Shown here: positions 37,317 to 45,509 of the stretch, one piece after another
Position numbering within the stretch: the first letter of the stretch is position 1
Layout of the letters: each line of letters begins with the position of its first letter
Assembly: GCF_016908295.1 (NCBI RefSeq)
Contig: NZ_JAFBDO010000001.1
Coordinates: 1,054,001 to 1,118,000, forward strand
Length of the DNA stretch: 64,000 nt
Source: Thalassobacillus pellis
GTDB lineage: Bacteria > Bacillota > Bacilli > Bacillales > Halobacillaceae
Reading direction: 5' to 3'
Translations under genes and position numbers: made by a program
Notes under the pieces: model-generated
The model's input: the letters and a program-made list of their open reading frames with translations, nothing else
What the model was told of the DNA's origin: nothing
Databases searched by the model: none

Positions 37317-38204
37317 TTAGTATTCCGTATCCGATTTCCGAAGCTTGAACTGGAGGACAGTCACGATGATGATCATCGCAAACAACACGAACGATCCCGC
37401 AGCCGCATAACCGAATTGGCTGAACTGGAAGCCTTCCTTATAAATGAAAAGCGCGATGGACATCGTTCCATTCAGCGGTCCGCCTTCAGTCATGACAAAC
37501 GGCTCTTCGAAAAATTGCATCCATCCGATCAGCGTCGTCACCGAAACGAAAAACGTCGCATACCTCAATAACGGCAAAGTGACGTGAAACAGCATTTGGA
37601 TACGGTTCGCGCCATCAATTTCAGCAGCTTCATAATAGGATTTCGGTATCCCCTGCAGCGCTGCCAGGAAAATAATCATGTTAATGCCAATCCCCTTCCA
37701 GACAGCAAGGATGATCAACGAAATTTTCGCGATCGTCGGTTCCCCGAGCCATGGAATATTTTCTACGGAGAGAAAGGATAACAGGTAATTAAACAGTCCA
37801 TATTCGGTGTTATATAAATAGCCCCAAATAACAGCTACGGCAATGATGTTCGTAATCGAAGGCATGTAATACACTGCCCGGAAAGTCGTAAATAGCCAGT
37901 TAGACCCGTAATTAAGCAGTAATGCGATCGATAAGGAACAAATGATGACCAGCGGGACACCGATAATGACATAAAAGAATGTATTATAAATGGATTTCAG
38001 GAAAGTATCATCGGAAAATAACTGTTTATAATTCTCGATACCGATAAACGAAATCGAGGACCAATCTGCAAGGCCCTTCAAATTCATGTCAGTAAAACTG
38101 ATGACAAGGGCAACACCGATCGGAATGACACTGAAAACAGCCAACAAAATGACCGCCGGTGCGATGAACATATAAGGGTGTCTATTTTTGTAAAGTTGAT
38201 TCAT
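37317..38204 (-). CDS. Sugar ABC transporter permease (MalF type)
   Basis: The 295-residue protein has six transmembrane helices and an EAA loop (PKSYYEAAEIDGANRIQMLFHVTLP). It is of the MalF/UgpA branch. ATG at 38204 is chosen for its AGGTGG ribosome site; the open frame runs 22 codons further without one. It follows the binding-protein gene by 87 bp. Confidence 0.92.
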   Translation of the reverse strand: MNQLYKNRHPYMFIAPAVILLAVFSVIPIGVALVISFTDMNLKGLADWSSISFIGIENYKQLFSDDTFLKSIYNTFFYVIIGVPLVIICSLSIALLLNYGSNWLFTTFRAVYYMPSITNIIAVAVIWGYLYNTEYGLFNYLLSFLSVENIPWLGEPTIAKISLIILAVWKGIGINMIIFLAALQGIPKSYYEAAEIDGANRIQMLFHVTLPLLRYATFFVSVTTLIGWMQFFEEPFVMTEGGPLNGTMSIALFIYKEGFQFSQFGYAAAGSFVLFAMIIIVTVLQFKLRKSDTEY

Positions 38205-38291
38205 GGCAAACCACCTGACCTCTGGAGTATAAAAATAGAGAGATGGAATGAAAGGCTCAACCGACTTCATCCCATCCCATTCACAAACGAG

Positions 38292-39524
38292 TTATTTTTC
38301 CAGTATACTTTGTGCTGTCTGATTGAACTTCTCCAGTTCTTTCTCTATATCTGCGCCGCCTTTGACAATCCGTTCTATCGTGGCCAGCAGCTCCTGGGCA
38401 ATTCGTTCAAATTTAGGCGTTTGCAAGCCTGCCTTCGCATTTTCCAACTGTTTTCCGAATGTGACATAAAGCGGATTTTCCTGCATCATCGGATCCTTCC
38501 ACGCCTCTTTCACAGCAGGAAGCGTGCTTGAAACCTCTGTCCACTTAAGCTGTGTATCCTTTTGTGACATGAATGCGATATATTCCAATGCACCATCTAC
38601 ATTGTCTGCACTATCAAATACAGAGAAGATGGAACCACCCATGAATGAGGTGTTTGTCTCCTTTTTCGGCATGACAGCGGTCGCCCACTTGCCTTCTAAG
38701 TCTGGAGCCTGGTCGTTGATAATGTTGATCATCCAAGGACCACTGAAAAACATCGGCTTGGAGCCGTCTTTAAAAGCCTGCACGATATCTTTCCCTTGCT
38801 GAGACTGGCTGATGCCTTCTCGAAAGAAGCTTGTATAGTACTCAATCGCTCCTTTAAATTCGGGAGAGTCAAAGTTCAGCTCATTTTCTTCAAGATTCGC
38901 TTCGTATCCATTCTGCCAGGCAAAAATGAACGGGGTCGACTGGTCGTTCATATCAATATCAAGCCCATAGGAACCTTCACCGCGATCTGCAAGCTTACTT
39001 GCAGCATCTTTCAACTCTTCCCAGGTCTTCGGCGGCTGATCATAGCCGACTTCTTTCAATAGGTCTTTCCGGTAATACAGTACCCGCGTATCCACATACC
39101 AAGGAACACCTACAATCTGATCTTTATACTGCATGATGGATTGGGCGCCTTCGAAAAAGTTCTCTTTCGCGAAGGTCGGGTAATCCTTCATATGTTCGGA
39201 AAGGTCTTTCAAAGCGCCGGCTTCTGCGAATTCCGCTACCCAGGTTGTCCCCAATTGAACCACATCAGGGCCGTTTCCAGAAGCGACTGCTGTCAGCAGC
39301 TTGTCATGTGCAGTATCCCAGGGAATTGCCTGGACATCGACCTTATAATCGGAATTCTCCTCAAATTTTTTACTGAATTCCTGAAGCATCTTCCCTTCTT
39401 CTCCCATTGCCCATACTGTCACTGTCTTGTCGTCTTTCCCGGATGAAGAATCATCTCCACCTGAACAACCGGCCAGGACAGCTGAGATTATCGCTACCAG
39501 CAAAACCAATAATTTACCCTTCAC
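38292..39524 (-). CDS. Sugar ABC transporter substrate-binding lipoprotein
   Basis: The 410-residue protein has a lipoprotein signal peptide (LLVLLVAIISAVLAGC) and the family-1 solute-binding fold (TVTVWAMGEEGKMLQEF, GNGPDVVQLGTTWVAEFA, PMFFSGPWM). It should sit on the outer membrane face and deliver an oligosaccharide to the two permeases. The GTG at 39524 is preferred because GGGG lies 9 bases upstream; the TTG two codons earlier is too close. Neighbouring beta-glucosidase suggests a beta-linked gluco-oligosaccharide, which is an inference. Confidence 0.9.
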   Translation of the reverse strand: MKGKLLVLLVAIISAVLAGCSGGDDSSSGKDDKTVTVWAMGEEGKMLQEFSKKFEENSDYKVDVQAIPWDTAHDKLLTAVASGNGPDVVQLGTTWVAEFAEAGALKDLSEHMKDYPTFAKENFFEGAQSIMQYKDQIVGVPWYVDTRVLYYRKDLLKEVGYDQPPKTWEELKDAASKLADRGEGSYGLDIDMNDQSTPFIFAWQNGYEANLEENELNFDSPEFKGAIEYYTSFFREGISQSQQGKDIVQAFKDGSKPMFFSGPWMINIINDQAPDLEGKWATAVMPKKETNTSFMGGSIFSVFDSADNVDGALEYIAFMSQKDTQLKWTEVSSTLPAVKEAWKDPMMQENPLYVTFGKQLENAKAGLQTPKFERIAQELLATIERIVKGGADIEKELEKFNQTAQSILEK

Positions 39525-39555
39525 TATCAAGCACCCCTTTTTGGTGAATTTTTAT

Positions 39556-39568
39556 TGAAACGTTTCGA
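39556..39568 (-). promoter_or_regulatory. LacI-type operator of the ABC operon
   Basis: The 13-mer reads TCGAAACGTTTCA on the minus strand, identical to the site before the beta-glucosidase gene. It overlaps the expected transcription start, 8 bases after the -10, which fits repression. Confidence 0.85.
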
Positions 39569-39575
39569 TACATGC

Positions 39576-39604
39576 ATTATAATTTATTCTGAATCCGCTT
39601 TCAA
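39576..39604 (-). promoter_or_regulatory. Sigma-A promoter of the ABC operon
   Basis: On the minus strand TTGAAA (39604-39599) and TATAAT (39581-39576) are separated by 17 bp, a near-consensus promoter. Confidence 0.85.
39590..39603. promoter_or_regulatory. Candidate CcpA cre site
   Basis: TGAATCCGCTTTCA differs at one position from the cre consensus TGWAANCGNTNWCA and overlaps the -35 of the ABC operon promoter, a position suited to catabolite repression. Confidence 0.5.
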
Positions 39605-39664
39605 CTACTTTTCGGAAATTTTTGAATATTAGTTGCTTACCTTTCCAAAAGAAGGTATTGATAA

Positions 39665-39693
39665 TTGACGCGGAAAAATTACACGTTTATACT
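39665..39693 (+). promoter_or_regulatory. Sigma-A promoter of the beta-glucosidase gene
   Basis: TTGACG (39665-39670) and TATACT (39688-39693) are separated by 17 bp, about 50 bases upstream of the ATG. Confidence 0.85.
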
Positions 39694-39708
39694 TCAGTTA
39701 ACATTTTT

Positions 39709-39721
39709 TCGAAACGTTTCA
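39709..39721 (+). promoter_or_regulatory. LacI-type operator of the beta-glucosidase gene
   Basis: TCGAAACGTTTCA is identical, in gene orientation, to the operator before the divergent ABC operon. It lies just downstream of the expected start site, 23 bases before the ATG. Confidence 0.85.
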
Positions 39722-39744
39722 CTTTTCACATAGGAGGATGTCAA

Positions 39745-41898
39745 ATGACAGAAGCACAATTGAAAGATTTACTGACTCAGATGACAACTGAGGAAAAAGT
39801 CGGTCAGCTCCTGCAGCTTGCCACCCCATTTTTCAAAGGGGCATCAGACCGGGGGGAAATCACCGGACCGATGGAAAACATGAACATCAATGAAGAAGAT
39901 ATCAAACATACAGGATCGGTCTTAGGAGCTTCCGGTGCCAGGGAAACAATCAATATTCAGAAGACTCACCTTGAAGAAAACCGATTAGGGATTCCTTTAT
40001 TATTCATGTCCGATATCATCCATGGATTCAAAACGATTTTTCCAGTGCCGCTGGCAATCGGCTGTTCCTGGGATATCGAACTCGCCGAAAAAAGCGCAGC
40101 CGTAGCTGCAAAGGAAGCAGCTGCTTCCGGGGTTCATGTTACGTTTGCCCCGATGGTGGACCTTAGCCGGGACCCAAGGTGGGGCCGAGTGATGGAATCG
40201 ACTGGAGAAGACCCTCACCTGAACAGTCAATTTGCCCGCGCGTTCGTCAGAGGTTTTCAGGGGGATTTGGATAATGATGCCCATAAGGTCGCTTCCTGCG
40301 TGAAACACTTTGCCGCATATGGCGCCCCTGAAGGAGGGAGGGATTACAATACGGTCGATATGTCAGAGTGGATGCTCCGTGAAAATTACCTTCCGGCCTA
40401 CAAAGCTGCCTTGGAAGAAGGCTGCGAGATGGTCATGACCGCGTTCAATATCCTGAATGGAATTCCGGCAACCGGAAATGAAAGTCTGATGCGGGGTATT
40501 TTGCGAGAGGAATGGGGATTTGACGGTGTACTTATTTCAGACTGGGGAGCCGTCAAAGAATTGATTCCTCACGGCGTTGCAGAAGATCAGAAACAGGCAG
40601 CAGAACTGGCATTAAAAGCTGGTGTTGACATCGAAATGATGACTTCCTGTTATACAAACCATGTACAAGAGTTGATTGAAGAAGGATCGTTGGAAGAAAG
40701 TACACTAGATGAAGGTGTCCTCCGGATTCTTCAGTTAAAAAATAAATTAGGCCTTTTCGATAACCCTCACCGGTTCGCAAGCGAGGAAGATGAAAAGAAA
40801 TATATCCTTTCACCAGAGCATCGCAGGGCCTCAAGGGAGCTTGCAGCAAAATCAATCGTCTTGCTGAAAAACGAAGACGTGCTTCCGCTTAATGCAGAGA
40901 AAAAGGTTGCGCTTGTCGGTCCGTTCGCAAGCAATACTGATATCCTCGGCCCATGGTCCTGGGGTGGATCTGCAGAAGATACCGTAACTGTCGAAACGGG
41001 GCTGAACCAACAGCTGAAAGACCTTGCTGTAGCCAAAGGTACCGATTTGCGAGATGGCAACGAAGAAGATTTAAAGGCTGCCCTTCAAACGGCAGAACAA
41101 GCAGATGTGGTCGTCGTTGCTCTGGGAGAACACTCCGATTGGAGCGGGGAAGCCGGCTGTCTCGCCGATATAAGACTGCCAGAAGTTCAGCTCGACTTGT
41201 TGAAAAAAATGAAACAGCTAGGCAAACCGGTTGTAGCCGTATTATTCAATGGAAGACCGCTTGATTTGCGCGAAGTAACCGAACATGCCGATGCCGTGGT
41301 CGAAGCCTGGTATCCAGGTACAGAAGGAGGAAATGCCGTTGCCGACATTCTCCTTGGAAAAGTGAATCCGTCAGCGAAACTTTCTATGTCGATGCCATAT
41401 TCCGTCGGCCAGGTGCCCGTCTATTACAACAGCTATAGCACCGGCCGTCCGAAAGACGCGCCTGACGCACAGGAGCGCTACGTCTCCCAGTACCTCGACA
41501 TTCCGAACGAGCCGCTGTTCCCATTCGGATACGGGCTAAGCTACAGCCAGTTTGAGTACGGGGAGCTCCAATTGTCTGCAGACCGCATGACGAAGGAAGA
41601 TACTTTGACCGTTACCGTGGACGTAACAAATGTAAGTGACATTCCTGGCGAGGAAGTCGTCCAGCTTTACGTAAGGGACAATGTCGGTCAGGTAGTAAGA
41701 CCGACGAAAGAACTGAAAGACTTCCGGAAAGTGGCCCTCCAGCCTGGTCATACAGAAACAGTCACCTTCCAAATCACAGAGCCCCAATTGAGGTATTATC
41801 ATGCCAACATGGAACATACCAGCGACCCAGGCGAATTCACAGTATTCGTCGGAACAAACAGCCAAGACGTAAAAGCAAAACGTTTTCGACTGGAATAA
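39745..41898 (+). CDS. Glycoside hydrolase family 3 beta-glucosidase
   Basis: The 717-residue protein has the GH3 N-terminal barrel with the catalytic nucleophile D266 in LISDWGAV, the substrate-contact KHFAAYGAPEGG and TFAPMVDLSRDPRWGR, then the alpha/beta sandwich domain (SIVLLKNEDVLPL, VVVALGEHSDWSGEAG with the acid/base region) and a C-terminal fibronectin-type domain (VDVTNVSDIPGEEVVQLYVRD). No signal peptide is present, so it acts on imported sugars in the cytoplasm. ATG at 39745 follows AGGAGG; the longer frame from 39622 crosses the promoter and operator. It is divergent from, and co-regulated with, the ABC importer operon. Confidence 0.93.
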   Translation: MTEAQLKDLLTQMTTEEKVGQLLQLATPFFKGASDRGEITGPMENMNINEEDIKHTGSVLGASGARETINIQKTHLEENRLGIPLLFMSDIIHGFKTIFPVPLAIGCSWDIELAEKSAAVAAKEAAASGVHVTFAPMVDLSRDPRWGRVMESTGEDPHLNSQFARAFVRGFQGDLDNDAHKVASCVKHFAAYGAPEGGRDYNTVDMSEWMLRENYLPAYKAALEEGCEMVMTAFNILNGIPATGNESLMRGILREEWGFDGVLISDWGAVKELIPHGVAEDQKQAAELALKAGVDIEMMTSCYTNHVQELIEEGSLEESTLDEGVLRILQLKNKLGLFDNPHRFASEEDEKKYILSPEHRRASRELAAKSIVLLKNEDVLPLNAEKKVALVGPFASNTDILGPWSWGGSAEDTVTVETGLNQQLKDLAVAKGTDLRDGNEEDLKAALQTAEQADVVVVALGEHSDWSGEAGCLADIRLPEVQLDLLKKMKQLGKPVVAVLFNGRPLDLREVTEHADAVVEAWYPGTEGGNAVADILLGKVNPSAKLSMSMPYSVGQVPVYYNSYSTGRPKDAPDAQERYVSQYLDIPNEPLFPFGYGLSYSQFEYGELQLSADRMTKEDTLTVTVDVTNVSDIPGEEVVQLYVRDNVGQVVRPTKELKDFRKVALQPGHTETVTFQITEPQLRYYHANMEHTSDPGEFTVFVGTNSQDVKAKRFRLE

Positions 41899-41952
41899 AA
41901 AAGGGGACAGTCCCTCGACGCTTTAACGCGCCGGGGGACTGTCCCTTTTTTC
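41897..41952 (+). terminator. GGGGACAGTCCC-type terminator, copy 1
   Basis: AAGGGGACAGTCCC and GGGGACTGTCCCTTTTTT form a long stem with GACGC/GCG pairing in the loop. A close copy stands at 42781-42836. Confidence 0.92.
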
Positions 41953-42025
41953 ATAGACGTTCACCCATCAGGCGATGAAAGAATACCATGGTACTAATGT
42001 ATACGCAGAAAGGAAGGAAAAAAGC

Positions 42026-42775
42026 ATGAATCATCACCACTCGCGCAGCCATGGATATATAATTCAGCCTGGTGATACTTATCCCATGTTAGCTCAGCGA
42101 TTCCAGGTATCTATAAACGATATATTCGCTGCTAACCCAGGAATCAACCCCTACTATCTATGGGTGGGCCAGCAAATCAGGATTCCTGGTGCACATTCTC
42201 CTTACAGCACACGCCAAACCAAAAAGTGCATCAGTCCCGCAGAAATGGAACTGAAAAGCAGCATGCGAAGCCTCTGGGAGGAACACGTGGCATGGACCCG
42301 TATGGCCATCATCAGCCTGACGTTCAATTTGCCGGATGTCGATGAAGTCATCACCCGCCTGCTTCAGAATGCAACAGACATGGGTGATGCCCTGAAGCCT
42401 TTGTATGGGGATGAAATTGGTGATCAGTTCGGGGATTTAGTAAGAGAGCATCTACTGATTGCAGCCGACCTCGTCAAAGCTGCCCTGGAAGGAAACCAGC
42501 AGGCGGCAATGGAAGCAGAGAAAAAATGGTACGCCAATGCAGACCAGATTGCAGCATTTTTGAGTACGATCAATCCATATTTAACGGAAGAAGAAGTAAA
42601 GAAAATGTTTTACACACACCTTGATCTGACTAAGACAGAAGCAGTCTTAATGATCAACAAGGAGTATGAAAAGGATATCCAGGTGTACGATGAAATTGAA
42701 GAACAAGCCTTAGGCATGTCGGACGCCATCACAGATGCCATCGTAAAACAATTCCCCGAAATGTTCCGAAACTAA
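42026..42775 (+). CDS. LysM domain protein with uncharacterised helical C-terminal domain
   Basis: The 249-residue protein has a histidine-rich start, one LysM peptidoglycan-binding domain (about 10-53: YIIQPGDTYPMLAQRF ... NPGINPYYLWVGQQIRIP) and an all-helical C-terminal domain of about 170 residues (ELKSSMRSLWEEHVAWTRMA ... MFYTHLDLTKTEAV). No signal peptide is visible, as in spore-coat LysM proteins. Homologues of the C-terminal part are, by memory, sometimes labelled acetylglutamate kinase; no kinase motif is present and I reject that. ATG at 42026 is preceded by GGAAGG. The gene is bracketed by two near-identical terminator palindromes. Confidence 0.8.
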   Translation: MNHHHSRSHGYIIQPGDTYPMLAQRFQVSINDIFAANPGINPYYLWVGQQIRIPGAHSPYSTRQTKKCISPAEMELKSSMRSLWEEHVAWTRMAIISLTFNLPDVDEVITRLLQNATDMGDALKPLYGDEIGDQFGDLVREHLLIAADLVKAALEGNQQAAMEAEKKWYANADQIAAFLSTINPYLTEEEVKKMFYTHLDLTKTEAVLMINKEYEKDIQVYDEIEEQALGMSDAITDAIVKQFPEMFRN

Positions 42776-42780
42776 ATTCG

Positions 42781-42836
42781 AAAAAAAGGGACAGTCCCCC
42801 GCTGCTTTAAAGCGCTGGGGGACTGTCCCCTTTTTC
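42781..42836 (+). terminator. GGGGACAGTCCC-type terminator, copy 2
   Basis: AAAGGGACAGTCCCCC and GGGGGACTGTCCCCTTTTT enclose a CGCTGCTTTAAAGCGC inner hairpin. It is nearly the same as 41897-41952 and also ends the convergent SGNH hydrolase gene. Confidence 0.92.
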
Positions 42837-43545
42837 AATCGTTTTTACTTTTGTCGAGCTTTTTCCAGAATTCTTTGGCAACAGCTTGGTATCCTTCTTC
42901 GCTTAAGTGGATATTACTTGGGTTCGGTAAATACGTTTGATAGTTCTTAGCAATAATGTCCTTTGTCGGTACATACGTGTCACCGTTAATAAGGGTTGCC
43001 AATTGGATAAGGCCATTCAAATTGTTCAACAGCTCTTCTAATTGTGGCTGCTGTTCTGCCGGTGCATAAGGAAATGGATTATAGTAACCCATTACGTAAA
43101 CTTTCGCGTTCGGGTTGTGTTGGTCAATGGCAGCTAGAACGGCATTTAGATTAGTTGACACAGTTTTAAGTGCAGCAGGAAGTTTCGCAGGGTTCGGTAA
43201 TGCACTTAGTAAATCATTCGCTCCGATATCGATGGTGATGAATTCCGCTTCTTGTATGTTATTAAGAACAACATCTTGTTTAATAACTCCTAACAAATGA
43301 TCGGTTGTGGCGCCAGGGACGGAAAAATTATCGTAATCAACCATATACTGGGACTGCCTTAACCGCTCAGTAAGGTAGTCGGGATATCCCGCTCCAATCT
43401 CGTTATCAGGGGTTACACCTCTAGCTAACGAATCTCCCAAAGCCACATAGTCCACAACTTTTTTGGCCGGACCTTTGGCGAATACGTCCGATGGCAGAGA
43501 AACAGACAACATCAAAACAACAAGCAGTGCGGCAAGTTTTTTCAT
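42835..43545 (-). CDS. Secreted SGNH/GDSL-type esterase or lipase
   Basis: The 236-residue protein has a Sec signal peptide (cleavage likely after VFA near residue 23), block I VALGDSLARG (nucleophile S39), block III DIGANDLL and block V with the catalytic Asp/His region NPSNIHLSEEGYQ. SGNH hydrolases deacylate lipids, glycans or thioesters; the substrate is unknown. GGAG precedes the ATG by about 11 bases. It is monocistronic. Confidence 0.88.
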   Translation of the reverse strand: MKKLAALLVVLMLSVSLPSDVFAKGPAKKVVDYVALGDSLARGVTPDNEIGAGYPDYLTERLRQSQYMVDYDNFSVPGATTDHLLGVIKQDVVLNNIQEAEFITIDIGANDLLSALPNPAKLPAALKTVSTNLNAVLAAIDQHNPNAKVYVMGYYNPFPYAPAEQQPQLEELLNNLNGLIQLATLINGDTYVPTKDIIAKNYQTYLPNPSNIHLSEEGYQAVAKEFWKKLDKSKND

Positions 43546-43827
43546 TCGTCATTCATCTCCGTTCGTTCTTTATATAGTACAATATGATCATACCAAAGGC
43601 CTCCCGCAAAGACAATAAACTTTTCATTGCTTACACTCATGTTTTCCCGATAGCTGACAAACATGCGCCTGATCCAGCTAGGACAAAGGAACCGTTTTAC
43701 AATACTTAGCTATTCTTTGTTTAATTTGCGGGTTTTTTCACCCTTGATTCGAGAATCCTTTCAGCTTCTGTCTGCTATATTTTTCTGGGAGCTATAAACT
43801 CTACAACTTCATAGAAGGATGGCTTGG
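43546..43827. other. Gene-free interval upstream of SGNH hydrolase gene
   Basis: No gene is supported. A plausible minus-strand promoter (TTGGTA and TATAAA, 16 bp apart, around 43567-43595) lies before the hydrolase gene. The rest shows no structure I recognise until the array at 43828. Confidence 0.45.
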
Positions 43828-44003
43828 ACACGTGTTTCACTGGCTGAGTACGCACTTTCCTTGCGTGAACACGCGTTTCGCTGATCGGGTACGCGTTTTT
43901 CCCACTTGAACACGCGTTTCACTAGCCGAGTACGCACTTTCCTCTTCTAAACACGCGTGGACTCTAAGCAGACACGCGTTTTCCATAATTGAATACGCGT
44001 ATT
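43828..44003. repeat. Nine-copy ACGCGT array with 20-21 bp spacing
   Basis: ACGCGT-type cores start at 43830 (ACGTGT), 43850 (ACGCAC), 43871, 43891, 43912, 43932 (ACGCAC), 43953, 43974 and 43995. The steps are 20, 21, 20, 21, 20, 21, 21 and 21 bp, close to two helical turns. Between cores the spacers follow a looser pattern (TTTC ... GA or TTCC ... TT), with a two-unit period of 41 bp in the first part. No open frame crosses it. It may be a phased protein-binding array or a tandem repeat family. Confidence 0.85.
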
Positions 44004-44046
44004 CAAGGGAGCCATATGTATTTCACGAATAATCTCCTTGCACCCA

Positions 44047-44409
44047 TCACCCCTTAAGCAAAAATTCATTGCCGTCTTCGTCACTAAAGGTTACAAATGT
44101 GCCCCACTGCATTTCTTTCGGTTCTTCTTTAAAAGCTATGCCATTGTTCTTCATTGTCTCGTATGTTTCGATCACATCGTCGCATTCGAATACGATGGAT
44201 GCCTTCATACTTTCTGATCCTTTCATCATATGCTTTGGATAAAGGACCAGGCGTGTACAGGCATTCTTTGGGGCTACTTCCAGCCAAACAGCATCTGGTC
44301 CCATCGGATGTTCTGCAAATACTTCAAAGCCTGCTTTCTCTGTCCAGAATTTTTTCGCCTGCTGCTGGTCTTCGACATATACGGCTACTGTTCCAAGGTT
44401 TGTAATCAT
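44047..44409 (-). CDS. Glyoxalase/VOC superfamily protein
   Basis: The 120-residue protein has the vicinal-oxygen-chelate beta-alpha-beta-beta-beta pattern twice: LGTVAVYVEDQQQAKKFW ... AVWLEVAP and SIVFECDDVIETYETMKNNG ... FVTFSDEDGNEFLL. The late glutamate is a usual metal ligand. The substrate is unknown; relatives include glyoxalase I-like and antibiotic resistance proteins. Two in-frame ATGs are 6 bases apart; the second (44409) has better spacing to AAAGG. It is 71 bp from the AraC-type gene on the same strand. Confidence 0.82.
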   Translation of the reverse strand: MITNLGTVAVYVEDQQQAKKFWTEKAGFEVFAEHPMGPDAVWLEVAPKNACTRLVLYPKHMMKGSESMKASIVFECDDVIETYETMKNNGIAFKEEPKEMQWGTFVTFSDEDGNEFLLKG

Positions 44410-44480
44410 GTTCATCCATCCTTTTCATTATTTATTCAGCTTCGGCAAGCTTGAGGTGCATCCCGGGACTGTCACGTATT

Positions 44481-45386
44481 TTATCCATCCGGATATTTGC
44501 TCCTTGCTTTCCCTCTGGGTGCTGTAGCTGGACCATCTCTGCCATCTTCCTGCCTCCTAGGATGATAACTCTTTAAGAGATATTCTCTCGGTGACACGCC
44601 TGTATACTTTTTAAATCGTTTATTAAATGTGCTCAACGACTGAAAGCCGCTTTCGTAAGCGATATCTGTCATGTTCTCGGCAGTGGATCGTAGGAGGTCC
44701 ATGGCATGCTGGACACGGAGGCGGTTGAGGAATTCATTTGGTGTGAGCCCGGTCAGCATCCCGAATTCTTTGTAAAAAGCAGTACGGCTTAACCCGATGA
44801 GTGACGCCGCCGTTTCCAGGTCGACAGGCTTTTGATAATTATCCAGCATATGACCAACCATTTCTGCAATGGCTGTGGAGGACTGTCCGGGGCGGCAGGC
44901 TGCTTGTTTCCTGACGAAATCGTGGACGTGAAGCAATATATCAATAAAAGACATGAACTGGCGTGTGACCCAGGCTTCCTCCCCGCTCTCCTGTGCCTCC
45001 ATCGCCTTTTCAGCAGAAGTTTTAATGTGTTTGGCATGGCTTGAATCAAAAGGGATACGACAAGGAAGATTTCTTTCATAAAATGGGGCGAGCAGCTTGC
45101 TTCCGTCAGGGATTTTGCGCAGAATCCCCGGGGTGAACAATAGAAGAATGCATTCGAATGGCTGATCTTTCTGGGCATAGCTCCAGTGAGGGACAAACGG
45201 CCTGCACAGAAATATATCCCCTGGTTTCCCCTCATAGGTCTGATCCCCGAACCTGTATTCCAAATCGTTCTTAAGAAGAATACCGATTTCAAGACAATCG
45301 TGGATATGTAAGTCATGTTCTTCGTGGGAACCCCATACACGGCAAAAAGCAAACGACCTCTGCAAGCGCAAATGTTCTACATACAA
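44481..45386 (-). CDS. AraC-family regulator with cupin sensor
   Basis: The ~301-residue protein has an N-terminal cupin-type sensor (HDLHIHDCLEIGILL ... GKPGDIFLCRPFVPH) and a C-terminal AraC double HTH (LETAASLIGLSRTAFYKEF and ENMTDIAYESGFQSLSTFNKRFKKYTG). It is divergent from the Gfo/Idh dehydrogenase and isomerase genes, 124 bp away, and is the obvious candidate regulator of them. The start is uncertain: TTG at 45386 has AAAGGGGG 8 bases upstream, whereas the longer GTG start at 45395 overlaps that site. Confidence 0.85.
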   Translation of the reverse strand: MYVEHLRLQRSFAFCRVWGSHEEHDLHIHDCLEIGILLKNDLEYRFGDQTYEGKPGDIFLCRPFVPHWSYAQKDQPFECILLLFTPGILRKIPDGSKLLAPFYERNLPCRIPFDSSHAKHIKTSAEKAMEAQESGEEAWVTRQFMSFIDILLHVHDFVRKQAACRPGQSSTAIAEMVGHMLDNYQKPVDLETAASLIGLSRTAFYKEFGMLTGLTPNEFLNRLRVQHAMDLLRSTAENMTDIAYESGFQSLSTFNKRFKKYTGVSPREYLLKSYHPRRQEDGRDGPATAPRGKARSKYPDG

Positions 45387-45509
45387 GTGATCCACCCCCT
45401 TTATTCTATCTTAACCTCTTTTGTACAAAATGAGGAGTTTCCCTCCCATATCGATGAGAATTTTTCATTCGAATCATGGTAAGGTGTCTTAAAAATACGA
45501 GGTGAGACA

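Noticed and set aside
39622-39744. Longer N-terminus for the GH3 beta-glucosidase
   Set aside because: It would cross the promoter and operator; the ATG at 39745 has a clear AGGAGG site.
42026-42775. Acetylglutamate kinase annotation
   Set aside because: No nucleotide- or glutamate-binding motif of the amino-acid-kinase family is present.
43829-43834. CACGTG at the array start as a second parS
   Set aside because: The flanking bases do not match TGTTNCACGTGAAACA.
43828-44003. CRISPR array
   Set aside because: The 20-21 bp period is too short, the conserved cores are only 6-8 bases, and no cas genes are in the window.
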